64,000 nucleotides of DNA from Alentia gelatinosa (lineage: Eukaryota > Annelida > Polychaeta > Phyllodocida > Polynoidae). This document shows, piece after piece, positions 33,230-44,607 of the stretch. Each line of letters starts with the position of its first letter. Position 1 is the first letter of the stretch. The position numbers and the translations under genes are program-made. The stretch lies in the NCBI GenBank assembly GCA_950022655.1, contig OX465584.1, positions 49,272,723 through 49,336,722 on the forward strand. The letters are read 5' to 3'. Under the pieces are notes generated by a model. It was given only the letters and a program-made list of their open reading frames with translations, did no database searches and had not been told where the DNA came from.

Positions 33230-33830
33230 CAGTCTTGTGTCGTTCTCTCACGTTCAGCTTCAAACTAGCTTTCCACGTATCTCAATAAGTAAATGCCCCA
33301 TTTGGTTCCTACCCTTGTAGGCATTGGTGTTGTATATAAACGACTGCGCCTAGTCGCGCCACCTCCCCAGAAGTAGTGGAACGTCCCTATTTCAATGTTG
33401 TAAAATGTCTTTAGTTTCTAGCACCTAGTGCATATACTACTACAAAATAGAAGGATTTAAGAAAAGTGGAAGCAATAACATAAGTCAATGGCATGAACTT
33501 AACTCAGAATGACAACAATTAACTTTCAGGATACAGAATCTGGGTGGTAACCACCTAATATTTAAGAGCAAATGAAAACATGGATATAAACTCACACCTT
33601 CTATATATCATACAAGTGTAGAATATATATGAAAAAATCTTAGAGTATGAAAAACGACCACAAGAAGATGACTAGATGTATGATACTCCGCTTAAATGTT
33701 GAGCATCGTTCATGAGGTGATGTAATGGAAATATGTCATTAAAATGTCATTAAAATAGATAAGCTTGCTTAAAGATATCAGTATATTGCAACCCTTTTTT
33801 TCTTTTGCCTTCAGGGGGCGTTAAAGATTT
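33230..33830. other. non-coding, nothing recognised
   Basis: Upstream of the family C SGNH ORF; could contain its decayed leader or a lost ORF1, but no domain is readable. Confidence 0.3.
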
Positions 33831-33834
33831 TACA

Positions 33835-34060
33835 AATGTACAGGGAGTCACTCGCATTGTCATGTACATATTTAATGACTTACTCAAAGCATTTGACAGT
33901 GTCCATCATGGCCTACTCAATTGAATAGTACGAATTACACAAAATTCATGAAAATCGTCATATTTGCAAAATCGTAGGCAACAGGTCAAACTCACAGAAA
34001 ACACATCTGACTGGGAAAATATCAATTATGTTACTATCGATTGTGAATAGTAAGCTTTTA
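33835..34060 (+). pseudogene. small LINE RT palm fragment
   Basis: The plus strand reads FNDLLKAFDSVHHGLLN, the RT motif that contains the first catalytic Asp region, followed in other frames by a remnant of the next motif (SYL..R.Q.VKLTENTSDWEN). About 220 bp only; the opposite strand to the neighbouring LINEs. Confidence 0.55.
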
Positions 34061-34489
34061 ATGAATGACTCCAAGGCTTCGTCGAGTACGTCGAAATCAA
34101 AATTATATGCAGGCTCTGTGTTTACCACGTGAGGGCGACCCTTTTGATCGTAACCAAGGGGTCGCCTCCATCGGCGTGTTACACAGCCATCTTGGTCCGT
34201 TAGGCCGCGGGTATATATCTCTATGTTTCACATATAGATATTTTGGATTGTAACACTATCCCCAAGAAGTTAAAGTACAAATGCAATTACAAGATAGTTT
34301 TTTTCAAAAAGGTAGGTTCGCTCACACAGTGTCGTGGTCTGCCACCTTCCATTTACACGGTTCATTGTATTATTCTAATTTCTAGTAGTGTTGTACCATT
34401 GCACTTGATAAGCCCGTGTATGAATATCTTCTTCTTTTTTTTTAAAGGATTTTTATTAGGGTATTGTCATACAATACAGACTTCCAGGC

Positions 34490-35125
34490 TCGGCCATGGT
34501 CGTTCTGCCTCCTGGGGGTCGTTTATTTTCAACTCTCCTGGGGACTCCATTGAGGATAATTTTCAGGAGATCTCCTAAATCTCGTTCGATTTACCCTGTC
34601 CTCGGGAGGGAGAGAAATCCTTGGCCGAAGTCTCCTTTGAGAGAGCCCCAGGAGAAAATAAACCTGTAGGAGACTTTTGAGGAGACTTGAAAGAGAGGCT
34701 GTGTATACTGCAGGTGGTGGCACATAGTGGTATTTTTGGGAACTAATTTCATCATTTATAAATGTATGTTAATCTAAGTAAATAGCAAAGTAATTCTCCA
34801 TCTGAGACCTCCGGTTTTAATTAAAATCATAATAAATATATTTCCGATAGTTCAAATGAATTAAATAGCTTTTATTTGTTATTTTGAATCACCCACGACA
34901 CCCCTAGACGTGTCCCCAGCCAGGAGAGCTGCAGGACACTTTTCAGGAGCTCTCCTGGCCCCAGGATTGAAAATAAAACGATATTTCAGGAGACCTCCTA
35001 GAATCTGGCCCAAGACTCTCCTTCCCCGGGAGACTTTGAAATATCGAACCCAAACTGTCCTGGGACCTCTCCCCGGGAACCCCAGGACTCCTCGGGCAGA
35101 AAATAAAACACCCCCCTGGTCCCTC
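34490..35125. mobile_element. foldback-like repeat rich in CTCCTGGGG/CCCCAGGA
   Basis: The left end (CCTGGGGGTCGTTTATTTTC at about 34,512) matches the reverse complement of the right end (GAAAATAAAACACCCCCCTGG at about 35,099-35,119). Many internal (T/C)CTCC(T/C)GGGA and CAGGAG(A/G)(C/T)CTCC words pair with each other. Probably a non-autonomous inverted-repeat element of about 620 bp. Confidence 0.5.
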
Positions 35126-35469
35126 CTTGGGTTACAATGGAATTCCTACGAATTACTTAAGATGCTAAGATTATGTGGATACAGAGTAATAAAGAGTAAT
35201 ACATATGTAGTGAGTAACATATTGCAATATAGGTACAGGGTACCATATACGTTAATACAGGGTAATAAGCAAGATACATTTTTGTTCTATCATGCACGAT
35301 GAGGTCAGATGGGATGAGATGGGATAAGAATGATATTCCACAACACATACCTAATTTGTCAACAATATGACTGGATCGGGAAGGCTTCATTACAGATTAG
35401 AAAGTACTTTACAACTAGAACAGTCCATTCTATATGTAGTACATCAATACTTCATCAGTAGTTTTGTGC

Positions 35470-35770
35470 TGGTATTGGGTTACTTGTAACATAAGCTAAC
35501 CTGGTACATGCAGACCAATAAAGACATAGCAGGAGAAATTCAAGTAATACATTTATACTAATAGCATCGCCAGTTGTTTTTTTTTGTTAGTTGCAACACA
35601 AGCTAACCGCGTGATAATCGGTTAAAGGCAAACCTACAAAGAAACATCCGCTGAACTCCAGGTGACACAATAAACCAATAGTCACAACTGGAGAACTTCA
35701 AAGTACATTCTTCTTTCGCTAGTTGCAACACAAGCTAACCATGTTCTAGTCAGTTAAAGGAACAGGATGA
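35470..35770 (+). repeat. diverged tandem repeat, about 120-135 bp period
   Basis: AGTTGCAACACAAGCTAACC occurs near 35,589 and 35,722, with a weaker copy (ACTTGTAACATAAGCTAACC) near 35,482, each followed by GGTTAAAGG-type or CAATAAA-type words. Three imperfect units. An AT dinucleotide stretch follows at about 35,922-35,945. Confidence 0.5.
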
Positions 35771-36199
35771 AGAGGTATAGCACTAGAGTTGTACAGAAGT
35801 ATAAGTATATCCAGAGTGTATGTACTGATAAAAACACTTGCTATATAATGATACAGGAGCATTATGATATCCTAGTATATACATCTAGATTCGAAAATTA
35901 CTTTTGATAATATGATATATATATATATTAGATATATATATCAAATGATTTAATTTAAGAAAAATAGACTATCAAGAACATGTAAATCTAGGTTGTGAGT
36001 GGTACTATTGAGAGTGAGAATAGGATGCACATAAAATATAATACCGACAGTTTTTCACCTGTAGCATTTGGGTAGCTTAATACAGCAACATACAGCATAA
36101 CTGAAACACTTTAAGGCAGATGAGCGATAAAGAATTCAGATTTCCGTCTATATTTATCATATTACAAATTCTCTAGTTTTTTTACTCCCTTCTTGAATG

Positions 36200-38250
36200 A
36201 CAGTTTATTACCTTCCCGCTTTACTGCTTCAGGAATGCCATTCTACAGGGTATGTGCCCTAAAGAAGGGTGCCTTCTTCAGAAATTCGGTGTTGGGGCGA
36301 GGAAGAGCAAACGATGCTTTACCTGCAGTCCTGGTTGCTATAACCTCCGCTCTATTTTCATTCCCAATATCCTCAAGGTTTAGCACATTTTTCTCCAGTG
36401 CCTCTTTTCTCTTGAAACTAAGCATAAGTTCCCAGCAGCTTCTTTCAAAGGGCAGCACACCACATAGATCGTGGAGCTTCTCAACAGAGTACACCCTGGG
36501 ACCCACGCTCAAGCATAATCTCAAGCCCCTATTTTGTTGCCTTTGTAGTTTGTTCACCCATTATTTTGCAGAGCTAGGGTGGATGAAGCTGGCATAATCG
36601 ATAGTGTGGTGTGATGGTTTGTTTGTATATTTTACAGGCGACCTTGGAACTCAGCAAATACCTTAACTTGGAGAGGAGGTAGAGTTTCCTGTTAAGCTTC
36701 TTAATGACTTATTTTAAGTTTTGTTCAAAGTTTAGGTTTTGATCAATTATGACACCAAGGTATAGGTAATCTTTTTCCACTGATAGCTTTGTAAACCCTA
36801 GGAACAAGTCAGGTATAACACAGATTTTTAGTTTGATTCTTGAGGCATACCATACCGTCTTAGTTTTACTACAGTTAATGGTCATATAGTTAGCTAGTGT
36901 CCATGCCCAGAGGTCGTCTAAGCCCTTCTTCACTTTTTCACTAATCATTTGCACAATTTTTCCCGAGAGGTACATAACAAGATCATCACCATGCATTTTG
37001 TACTCTAGCCCATGCCTGTCCATGATATCTCATCTATAAATTAGATGGACCGAGCCCTGGGGCACCCTGGCCCACTGGAGACACTGGCTCAGTCCGAGTA
37101 AGCATCCCTGAATCTACACCTCTGCTTGCGACCCCGCAGATAGTCTACAAGCCAGGCCAGATTACCATGCTATAGGCCTAGTTTTCAGAGTTTTGCTAGA
37201 AGGGTCCCATGGTGTACACTGTTGAAAGCCTTCCTGAAGTTCACATATACAGTAGAACCCCGCCTAACGGACACCCCGCGTAAGCGGACACCCCGTGTAA
37301 GCGGACACTTTTGCTCGGACCGGAAATTTTCCCCTCTATTAGATGTTTAATTTACCCCCGCGTAAGCGGACACCTCGCGTAAGCGGACAGTTATTTCGGT
37401 ACAAAAAGGCCTAAAAACCCCGTGTAAGCGACCACTTCCGACTGACAACCTACCAAAAATTGATTAATCTGTGTTTTTATAAGCGTGTCTCAGTATATCT
37501 AATAGAAAATACATTGATAATTCAAAGTTGAATAACTTCAGATCCAATTAAGATATTGCAAAATGGATTTCAGATTTACCATCCCCTCTGTCTCCCCTAG
37601 ATATCGGTATATAACACTTCAATATTGGTCCGGGAGAAACTTGAAAACCCCGTGTAAGCGGACACCCCGCGTAAGCGGGCACTTTAGCCCGGAACGGAGG
37701 GTGTCCGCTTACGGGGGGTTTTACTATACCGTTACTGTGTATAAACTGTTGTCCCTTGCCACATACAGGTCATTGATTAGGCCCGCGATGGCATCCAGGG
37801 TACTTCTATCAGCCTATAGCCATACTGCCTATTGCAGATGCTGTTGGTTTCATCCAATATCTTCATTCGATGCCTGTGCATTAGTCGTTCTGCTAGTTTA
37901 GAAACTGTTGAGAGAATCGAAATAAGCCTTCAATTTGCCACGCTGCTCAAGTTCCCAGTCTTTGGGATGGGAGTTATAGTCGCCGCTCGCCATTGAGGTG
38001 GTATCTCGCCTAAGTCGAAGGATACTTGGAATAGAAGTATGGTAGACTTATCAGTGGTGCGTACAGCTTGTATATGCGACCCTGAGTGATTCCCTGTTCG
38101 TTTTCTATCTCGCCGGCTATCTAGCCTATTTCCGTAAATCGGGCCCCGATTTCCTCGAAAAAATCTTTTTAGTGACTAATCTCCTGATGTCAAGGTAATC
38201 CTCAACCCTGTAGGTGATTTGTAAGTCGCCGCATATGTAGTGTACTATAT
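36200..38250 (-). pseudogene. LINE copy X: degraded RT of the NADAR-element family
   Basis: The minus strand shows an RT closely following the one at 47.0-48.9 kb: LYVAKDNSLYTVTV (joined across a MITE) to YVNFRKAFNSVHHGTLLAKL, then a palm MHGDDLVMYLS in place of YADD, then VIPDLFLGFTKL and DYLYLGVIIDQNLNF. The C-terminal part at 36,557-36,243 reads MNKLQRQQNRGLRLCLSV and ALPRPNTEFLKKAPF. Upstream, 38,250-37,760 is RT finger sequence with stops (SHPKDWELEQRG, LDAIAGLINDLYVAK). The catalytic Tyr-Ala are replaced, and there are many stops. The ORF1 remnant at 38,160-38,370 directly precedes it, so the middle of the element is deleted. Confidence 0.8.
37248..37728. mobile_element. pogo/Tigger-like MITE, 477 bp, TA target duplication
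   Basis: Ends are CAGTAGAACCCCGC at 37,250 and, in reverse complement, TAGTAAAACCCCCCGTAAG at 37,726, flanked by TA on each side. Internal tandem words CCGTGTAAGCGGACAC/CCGCGTAAGCGGACAC occur near both ends. Its removal with one TA restores the RT frame of LINE copy X between TVTV and YVNFRKAF. Non-coding and non-autonomous. Confidence 0.85.
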
Positions 38251-38370
38251 TTCCCACAGATCGTCACCATGCTTCGTAGTGAGTCCGTATATGATAATGT
38301 TCCTGTCAGGCAATGGGGACACATGTTGCACCGTATCCATATCACAGACCACAGCCGATTTTTTTTTGAT
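38160..38370 (-). pseudogene. LINE ORF1 fragment (RRM part) of copy X
   Basis: The minus strand reads VVCDMDTVQHVSPLPDRNII, then IYGLTTKHGDDLWEI and, after a frameshift, YICGDLQITYRVEDYLDIRRL. This aligns in order with residues 228-287 of the ORF1 at 52.4-53.6 kb (QNMDTVHH, DRNLVIYGLTTSRSDDLW, YICQDLDITYREEDYLDVCRL). The preceding ORF1 part is found at 39,300-39,640, across an inserted RT segment that ends in an A-rich tail (38,357-38,375). Confidence 0.75.
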
Positions 38371-38691
38371 TTTTTTTATTTGATCAACAAAGATAAAGAT
38401 ATACAATTCGCCACGTTGGTAGCGTTCTTCCATTGAATACCCAACATAGTACAAATAACAGACAATACACTACCACACAGCTACAGCCACACCATCATTC
38501 AACCCACCCTCCACCCACAATACCTAAGAATACCATGCGCAATTGGTTTCAAGTAAGGTACAAATTTATTAAGACCGACCTACTGATCGAGTTTCAATAT
38601 CGTCCATACCAAATATCAATACAACCAATACCCTTACTTATCATGGATCGCATTCAGCCAGACATATATACGACATAGATCAACTCCGCTG

Positions 38692-39300
38692 TTACACATT
38701 TTCCATGTCCATTTCCTTAATTCTCATTTTAAACAATTCATCCGATTCAATATGCTGAACCTCGCATGGTAACTTGTCCCATAGGTGTTTTCCTCTGTTC
38801 AATGGTGAATTTGTATACTTAGTTGTTCTTATTCTTTTAATTTTAATTTTAATACCCTTATTGCTTCTCAGCCCTTCCCACTTATTTTCAAATATATTGT
38901 CTGGGTTTTTAATCCACCATCTTATCATCATGAGAAGCTGCCGGTCCCTCCTTCTGCTCATCGATCTCATATTACAGGAATTTAAAAGCTCTTCTACACT
39001 CATGTCGTGTGTCCTTACCCTACAAATTATTCGTAATGCTTTATTCAAAAGTATCTGTAGTTTTTCACGTCTTGCCTGTGTAAAGCAGTAGTGGATAATA
39101 CTTGCATATTCCAAGAAAGGAAGCAGCATGTGTTTCATTATCATAATACTCTGAACTTATTTAGCTTATATCAGATCTTTTTTAACTTGAATAGTTTCAT
39201 ACCATAATCGTTGCTAATTTTATCAAATTGCTTTTCAAAATTGAGTCTATAGTCCACAATTACACCCAGATATTTATAACTATCTACACATGAATGCTTT
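38692..39300 (-). pseudogene. LINE copy B: RT thumb and C-terminus
   Basis: Starts at SCVDSYKYLGVIVDYRLNF, continues with LLPFLEYASIIHYCF, KLQILLNKALRIICRV, and ends SPLNRGKHLWDKLPCEVQHI...FKMRIKEMDMENV. Downstream is a T-rich (A-rich on minus) tail at 38,357-38,375. This is the natural 3' end of the RT that begins at 41.4 kb, but an ORF1 fragment is wedged between the two parts. Confidence 0.75.
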
Positions 39301-39650
39301 TGCCTGTTGCTTTTGATTATCTCAGAAGCCAGAGATGGGTCTAAGTCTTGAGGCGTTGCTTGCAAATTGTTGATCAAGTTTTGCTGTTTTGTAACTTTAT
39401 CTTTCAGCGCTCCTATTTCCTTTTTCATACTTTGTGCTCGAGTGATCTCTAATTTGACATCGCTCAGATCTGCAGTTAATACAGCCATGTGCAGGGTCTC
39501 AACTGCTGTGCTGTTGGAGTCTAGGGTATCTCTTATGCTAGCAAAGTTCTGTCTAACATTATAGAACTCTGTGTTCATAGTGTTATGTACGGTGTCTAGT
39601 GTGCTTGTTTCCTTTAGTTCAGCATTAGGAAGCATATCTTCATCTTCCAT
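39300..39650 (-). pseudogene. LINE ORF1 coiled-coil fragment wedged in RT
   Basis: The minus frame reads MEDEDMLPNAELKETST, MNTEFYNVRQNFASIRDTLD, then a helical stretch and KQQNLINNLQ, LDPSLASEIIKSN. This matches residues 120-225 of the ORF1 at 52.4-53.6 kb (MNAGFTNLREGLKE, SEQRILIDKL, LDPTLTSETLESN). The same open frame begins in RT sequence (SINIGKTKHMCF, ending at about 39,655) and ends in RT sequence (VDSYKYLGV), making a chimaeric ORF of 169 residues at 39,171-39,680. Structure: coiled coil predicted by heptad-like hydrophobics. Confidence 0.75.
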
Positions 39651-39654
39651 CTTT

Positions 39655-41400
39655 ACCCTTTTCTTTGCCGTAAAACACATATGTTTCGTCTTACCTATGT
39701 TTATACTAAGTTTGTTTTATGTGCACCAGGTAAAAAGCATATCCACATGACTTTTGGTTTCCTTATACAATAATTTTTTGTTATTACCATGTCTGTAAAT
39801 CACCGTATTGTCAGCAAAAAGAATCACCTTATTACCTTTCATAACTTTTAACAGATCATTAACATACAAGAGGAACAATAATGGCCCAAGGATTGACCCT
39901 TGCAGCACACCATGTTTGATGTCTTTCGTTACAGATAACAGACTGTTCACTTTAACTCTTTGTTCTCTTAAACTCAAATAATTTTCAAACCAATGATAGC
40001 AGCTACCGGTAATCCCATACAAAGTCAGTTATTTTAGAAGAATTTTGTGATTTACAGTATCGAACACCTTCCGCAAATCCACAAAAACAGCTAGAGTACT
40101 CCTGCCTACATTTTTGTGAGATAAAACATTATCCGTGAATTTAGATATTGCATCTATTGTAGACATAGCTTAGATGACTATACACAATTTTTTCCATGAG
40201 TTTATGAGGAATTGGTAAAAGTGAAATTGGCCTTAGGTTATTAACCTGATAAGGATCGCCTCCTTTTGGGATTGGTACCACCGTAGCAAGTTTCCATGCC
40301 TCCGGTATAAGTGCAGTGGCAAAAACACAATTATACAACTCCGCATATATGTGAAGAATGGCTCTTACTGAGTCAACAAACACGAGATGTCATACAACAT
40401 GGATTGCTTATTTGGACTAATTTTCCTTACAACTTTTACAATTTCTTCTGGAGAAGTAACCACAGAGTCAAAAAAGGTTTTAACATTTTCATTATAGGGT
40501 CTCCAAGGCATGTACATGTCAGCTGCTAAATTTGAACCTATACTAGTAAAATAATCATTAATATGGTCAGGGACTTCAGTACTATCTTCCCGATCTTCCC
40601 GATCATTTTTAATTCTAATATAATCACTATCCTGCCGATCTTCTGTACCAGGTAGGATTTTCTGGATTGTGTACCAACATTTTTTATTATCATTTTTATG
40701 TTTCTCTAGTTCAGATTGTTTAGCACGGGACTGTATGGCATCAAGCGGGCTCACTGCTGCTACCTGGCGTCAACACCCAACACTTCCCCTCACAAACACT
40801 ACAACTTCAACACCCACACCATCTCAACACACTCTCGTCACTTCCGCCTTGCTCACCACACTTCGCCATTCTTCAAACCTTCACCACATCACAAATTTTA
40901 CCCACCCACCCACACCTACGTTATTATTATTCTCATTTTAAAAATCCTCTACTGCTCAGGGGTATCAATTTTTACTCATAAATATTTATTATTTTATCTA
41001 TGTATTATCATACTCTACTATATAATACATACCATTTTATATGTTTACTACCTTCTTATAAAATATGTTTTAATAATGAATATTTTATTTACCCAGCCAC
41101 CCCTCAACTCTTCATTTCGCTAGGTAAATGCAGTAGTGAGGGTATAGTTTTGCCTAGCTAGCTGCATCATCTTCGTGGAATCATTGCGAGCCCTTCTCGC
41201 CCTCACCCAATCTTCATGATCACCCGTTCTTTTGGCTCTAGCAAGTAGGACATGTTTATCTCTGATATTCTCTAAAATCGTTGCATTAATCCAGGGTTCT
41301 TTTGAGTCTCTAACTTTGAAAAGACGAAGCTTACAGTATAGATCCAGGTAAGAAATTATAGCCCGACTCACATGATTCCACTTAACAGTACTATCTTCTG
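39655..41400 (-). pseudogene. LINE copy B: RT fingers and palm
   Basis: In order: SRAIISYLDLYCKLRLFKVR and WINATILENIRDKHVLLARA (linker), an inserted AC-rich then AT-rich block at about 40,757-41,120, HINDYFTSIGSNLAA, IPEAWKLATVVPIPKGGDPY, LRPISLLPIPHKLMEKIVY, LQGSILGPLLFLLYVNDL and VILFADNTVIY. The catalytic FADD/YADD is FADN here, so the second aspartate is lost. Stops and frameshifts separate the blocks. Same element as the endonuclease, SGNH and NADAR pieces up to 45.4 kb. Confidence 0.8.
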
Positions 41401-41439
41401 AGTTTCTGAATTCAGACCAATCATAATTTTGTAAGAAAG

Positions 41440-42234
41440 CCTAAAGTCTTAGATACAAATAATTTCTATAGGAACGTCCTTTAAGTTGAGTAGTCTTAGT
41501 TTTCACTCTTGGCAACTTTCTAACCACAAAAATTATCTGGTGATCACTCAACACATTTTGGAGTACACCACTTAATGGAACATCATTTACAGACGAAAAG
41601 ATTAGGTCAATAGCAGACCCCCGATCTGAGTACCTTGTCACATCCTTAAAGAGCTGTTTAGTTGCCTCTCAGTAACTAGCATAACCACCTCAGGTTTATG
41701 GAGCTTGAGGACATTTATATTACAATCGGCCATCAAGAGAATATCTTGAATGTTATCATCCCTGAGGTGCATTTGTAAAAATTGTTGTCACCATGGTTAG
41801 GTCTATATACATTTAGTATAACTAGCTTCCTCGTGTGAGGTCTTTCTAAAACAATAACCTGTAATTCACCATCCTTTGTACTCAAGTTTAAAGCAGAATA
41901 CTTATGAACATTGTGAGTAACTTCCTTTTATACAAAAAATACACAGGCCACCACCAGACTTTGGTTTTTTATCATCAGCATTTTTTTCCCATGATCTATC
42001 TACCCAACATTTTTTTTAGGTATTTAACAGGTAGGATTTCTCCACATCATACTCATTATGCCAGGTTTCTGACATACAAATAACATTGCAATTATTGGAC
42101 TGGGCCTCTACAGCCAATGGTTCATAATTTGCCTTAATGCTATGAATGTTTGTGTGGACAATTTTAAGGCCTCTAAGTCTAGATACAACCCCACCGTCAT
42201 GTAGGGCAGTCATTTCGGCAGTATATAGGGACAT
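41440..42234 (-). pseudogene. LINE copy B: APE-type endonuclease
   Basis: The N-terminal piece (42,234-42,016) reads LRGLKIVHTNIHSIKANYEP and NVICMSETWHNEYDV, with the Asn and Glu (SETW) motifs. The C-terminal piece (41,641-41,441) reads SAIDLIFSSVNDVPLS and VLSDHQIIFVV, with the D(L)IF and SDH motifs. The middle is frameshifted (ILLMADCNINVLK near 41,720 corresponds to the GDFN block). Inactive. Confidence 0.78.
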
Positions 42235-42639
42235 CCCTTATCTGTGAATATCATGTGAGAAAAACTTATTCCATAGATCATAACATTTTACAGTTTTTTT
42301 CCTGATTTAACAACAAGAACAAGAACAACAAGCACAAAACAAAAAGATGTCCGTTTAAGAATAATCATTTCGACCATTTTTGTCAGAAAATACAAGATGG
42401 AAGTTCCTACCGGAGCTTGGCAGGGGGCAGCCCATCACCGTCCTAGTCGATAACATTAGTACCAACATGATTTTCTCTGTGTTAGCTCTGGTGAAGGTCA
42501 GGGAGTTATACACCATAAGTAACAGCATATAACTTTGGCCATGGCCAGGCATTAGGTCAAATTTGTTAAGATACTTCTTTTTAAGAATTTTTAAACTACA
42601 AATTTAGAAGAGTTGATAAGAAATATTACAGAATGAGGA

Positions 42640-43270
42640 CCCTGAGTAAACCTTTTAGTCCCTAGGCCAAGACCCCAAATTTTCATTTCCGCTGCCCCAC
42701 CCCTGGAAACATTTGTTTTATTGTTTTATCTTGTAGATCCATCCTTCTAGTTAACATTTCCACTTGTGTCGCTCTGGCAGGTGGTCAGATTACCATGACA
42801 ACAACTGTTGTAGAGACCTCCCGTCAAAATGCCTGAACGCCTATAATTCTGAGTGCTGAAAACCATTACTTGGTTCTGTGTTCTTTTATAGAGGAAACCC
42901 ATGAAAGGTTAGGGTCTGAGCTCTTATCCCATCGAGTTTGACTCACGTAGTAATTCACAAGGCGAAGCTGCGTGAATTGCTATGTGATTCAAATGAGCTG
43001 GGATCGAGCTCTGACCATAAACTTGAATGAGTTTCTGAATTTATCTCACCCTTAATATTGACTAATGGGCTAACATTTGTGACATTATCCCCCATTGGAT
43101 ATTTTTCCTAAATATCTAATGGGTGTTAGATACGAGTTTCCAATGTTAAGTCTATGGAGAAAAAATATCTGGGGTGAGATAATAAGTATTACAATGACTC
43201 ATTAGATTAAACTTTGGTATTGGACTCCATAGTCCAGTCCTTTGTGGACTCAATACAGCAAACATAATCA
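42640..43270 (-). repeat. dispersed repeat, copy 2, interrupted by a MITE
   Basis: Reverse complement of 5,320-5,645, split near 42,895-43,188 by the MITE described next. It lies in the spacer between the SGNH and endonuclease parts of LINE copy B. Confidence 0.8.
42896..43189 (+). mobile_element. MITE, copy 2 (about 290 bp), TA duplication
   Basis: Comparison with the uninterrupted repeat at 5.4 kb shows the insert exactly: TTTTA|TAGAGGAAACC ... GAGATAA|TAAGTATT against TTTTAAGTATT, giving a TA target duplication. Internal inverted repeat as in copy 1 at 2.55-2.83 kb. Confidence 0.75.
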
Positions 43271-43274
43271 AAAT

Positions 43275-43570
43275 ATGTCTTCTCAGTGGCCTACAGCAGC
43301 TTTTTTCATGTGTGTATGTGTGGAACATTTTGAGGTATTTTTAGTGTTTTGTGATATCAGGTTCCAGGTATATTACTGATTTTGCTACCCCTGCCACTCA
43401 TGTTGTTTGACATATCTTACAACCAGTACGAAAGACATGTAGTATCTAAAGATTACAGAACTTTTTTATATGCAGTTTTTTGCTATGTTGCCATGTTCAG
43501 GCATCCCTTAGACACATTTTAATCTATTGTTTAGTGTTCTGTACTCTTAGGATCCAGTTATATAACCAAT
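43275..43570 (+). repeat. partial unit of the dimeric satellite
   Basis: Same sequence as within 4,890-5,170: GTGTTTTGTGATATCAGGTT, CTGCCACTCATGTTGTTTGA, ATGCAGTTTTTTGCTATGTT. About one and a half half-units. Confidence 0.8.
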
Positions 43571-43595
43571 GTGAGTTTTCGCAGGGTTCTAGAGT

Positions 43596-44364
43596 TTACC
43601 AGGTTGTTTTACCAGTTTTGAGGTTTTTGTTGAAAGCATAGAGAAAGTCATTTCCCCATAGATCAAGTAGCTGTGGAGTTGGGTGAATCCCATCCTGGAG
43701 AAGTTCATAGTAGTGCTTTAGCTTGCCCTTACGCCATTTGTGCAAATGGTAAGCTGTCCATGGGAATCTTATTTCTTGTCGGGCATTGAGAGAGATAAGC
43801 ATCTTTTTGAAGTCACCAACTGCATCCATGACAATGTTTTGTTGAGTGTCAAGTCTTTGTTTTAATTCCTCGGTGAAGTCATCATCTCCAATCCGGAACT
43901 CAGTGACACACCTCTTAAGGTCAGCCCCTACCAGGGGACAGATCACAACTTGTGCATTAGGGTGATTTTGACAGATTCAGTCATATCCGGCACGCGCATA
44001 TGCTTCTAGATAGTTGTACAACTCAGAAGAGGATGCCCACAACATTTTAATCTCATGCGTTTTGCGTTTGGACAGTATTATACATTTTGCTGTTACGTTG
44101 CAAATGCCTCCAAAAATATATACTATAGCTTTTGGACAATGACTTAGATAATTATTTGCTAAAACTAGTAAGTCTTGTAATTTAGCACCAGGGAAACAGT
44201 TGATGTTAAATCTCTGAGACTGTATTTTTCTCAGAGATCACTTTGTACAGATTTCTTGCCGGCGAATCCCCAAAAACTACATTATTGGGTAGGGGGGTCC
44301 ACGTATGAATCAAAGCTTTCTCCAACCTTTCAATGTCTGCCTCTAGTTTTGTAGGGTAACTCAT
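43596..44364 (-). pseudogene. LINE copy B: SGNH/GDSL-type hydrolase
   Basis: Starts MSYPTKLEADIERLEK and reaches the nucleophile block VVFGDSPARNLYKVIS. After frameshifts it shows CPKAIVYIFGGICNVTA (Gly/Asn block, clearly like AAGICNVSQ in the intact element) and then, in the open frame 43,946-43,596, CPLVGADLKRC and YYELLQDGIHPTPQLLDLWG, with the Asp..His (DGIH) block. All SGNH blocks are thus present in order, in a broken ORF. It follows the NADAR ORF of the same copy by about 240 bases, the same order as in the intact element at 50.6-52.3 kb. Confidence 0.78.
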
Positions 44365-44607
44365 TTCATAATGTGAAATACAATTTTCCTAGACTTAGAA
44401 ATACAGTATAATTTCAAGTAAATTTCGGACACACTTGCTTGTGAATTTTAACAGGGTCAAGGCTATTTGAGTCTTGGCCCTCAATTTTTGGGACTTATTT
44501 CTAAAAAGATATACAGTACAGAGTTTTAAGTAAATTTCAGACACATAGTCATGTGAATACTAGCAAGGTCAAGTCTATCAGGGTCTTGATCTTAGTTTCC
44601 TTGAGGC

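Noticed and set aside
33793..34065. Coding extension joining the plus-strand RT scrap to neighbouring frames
   Set aside because: Only one RT motif is clear; the rest shifts frame within 100 bases, so only the short fragment is reported.
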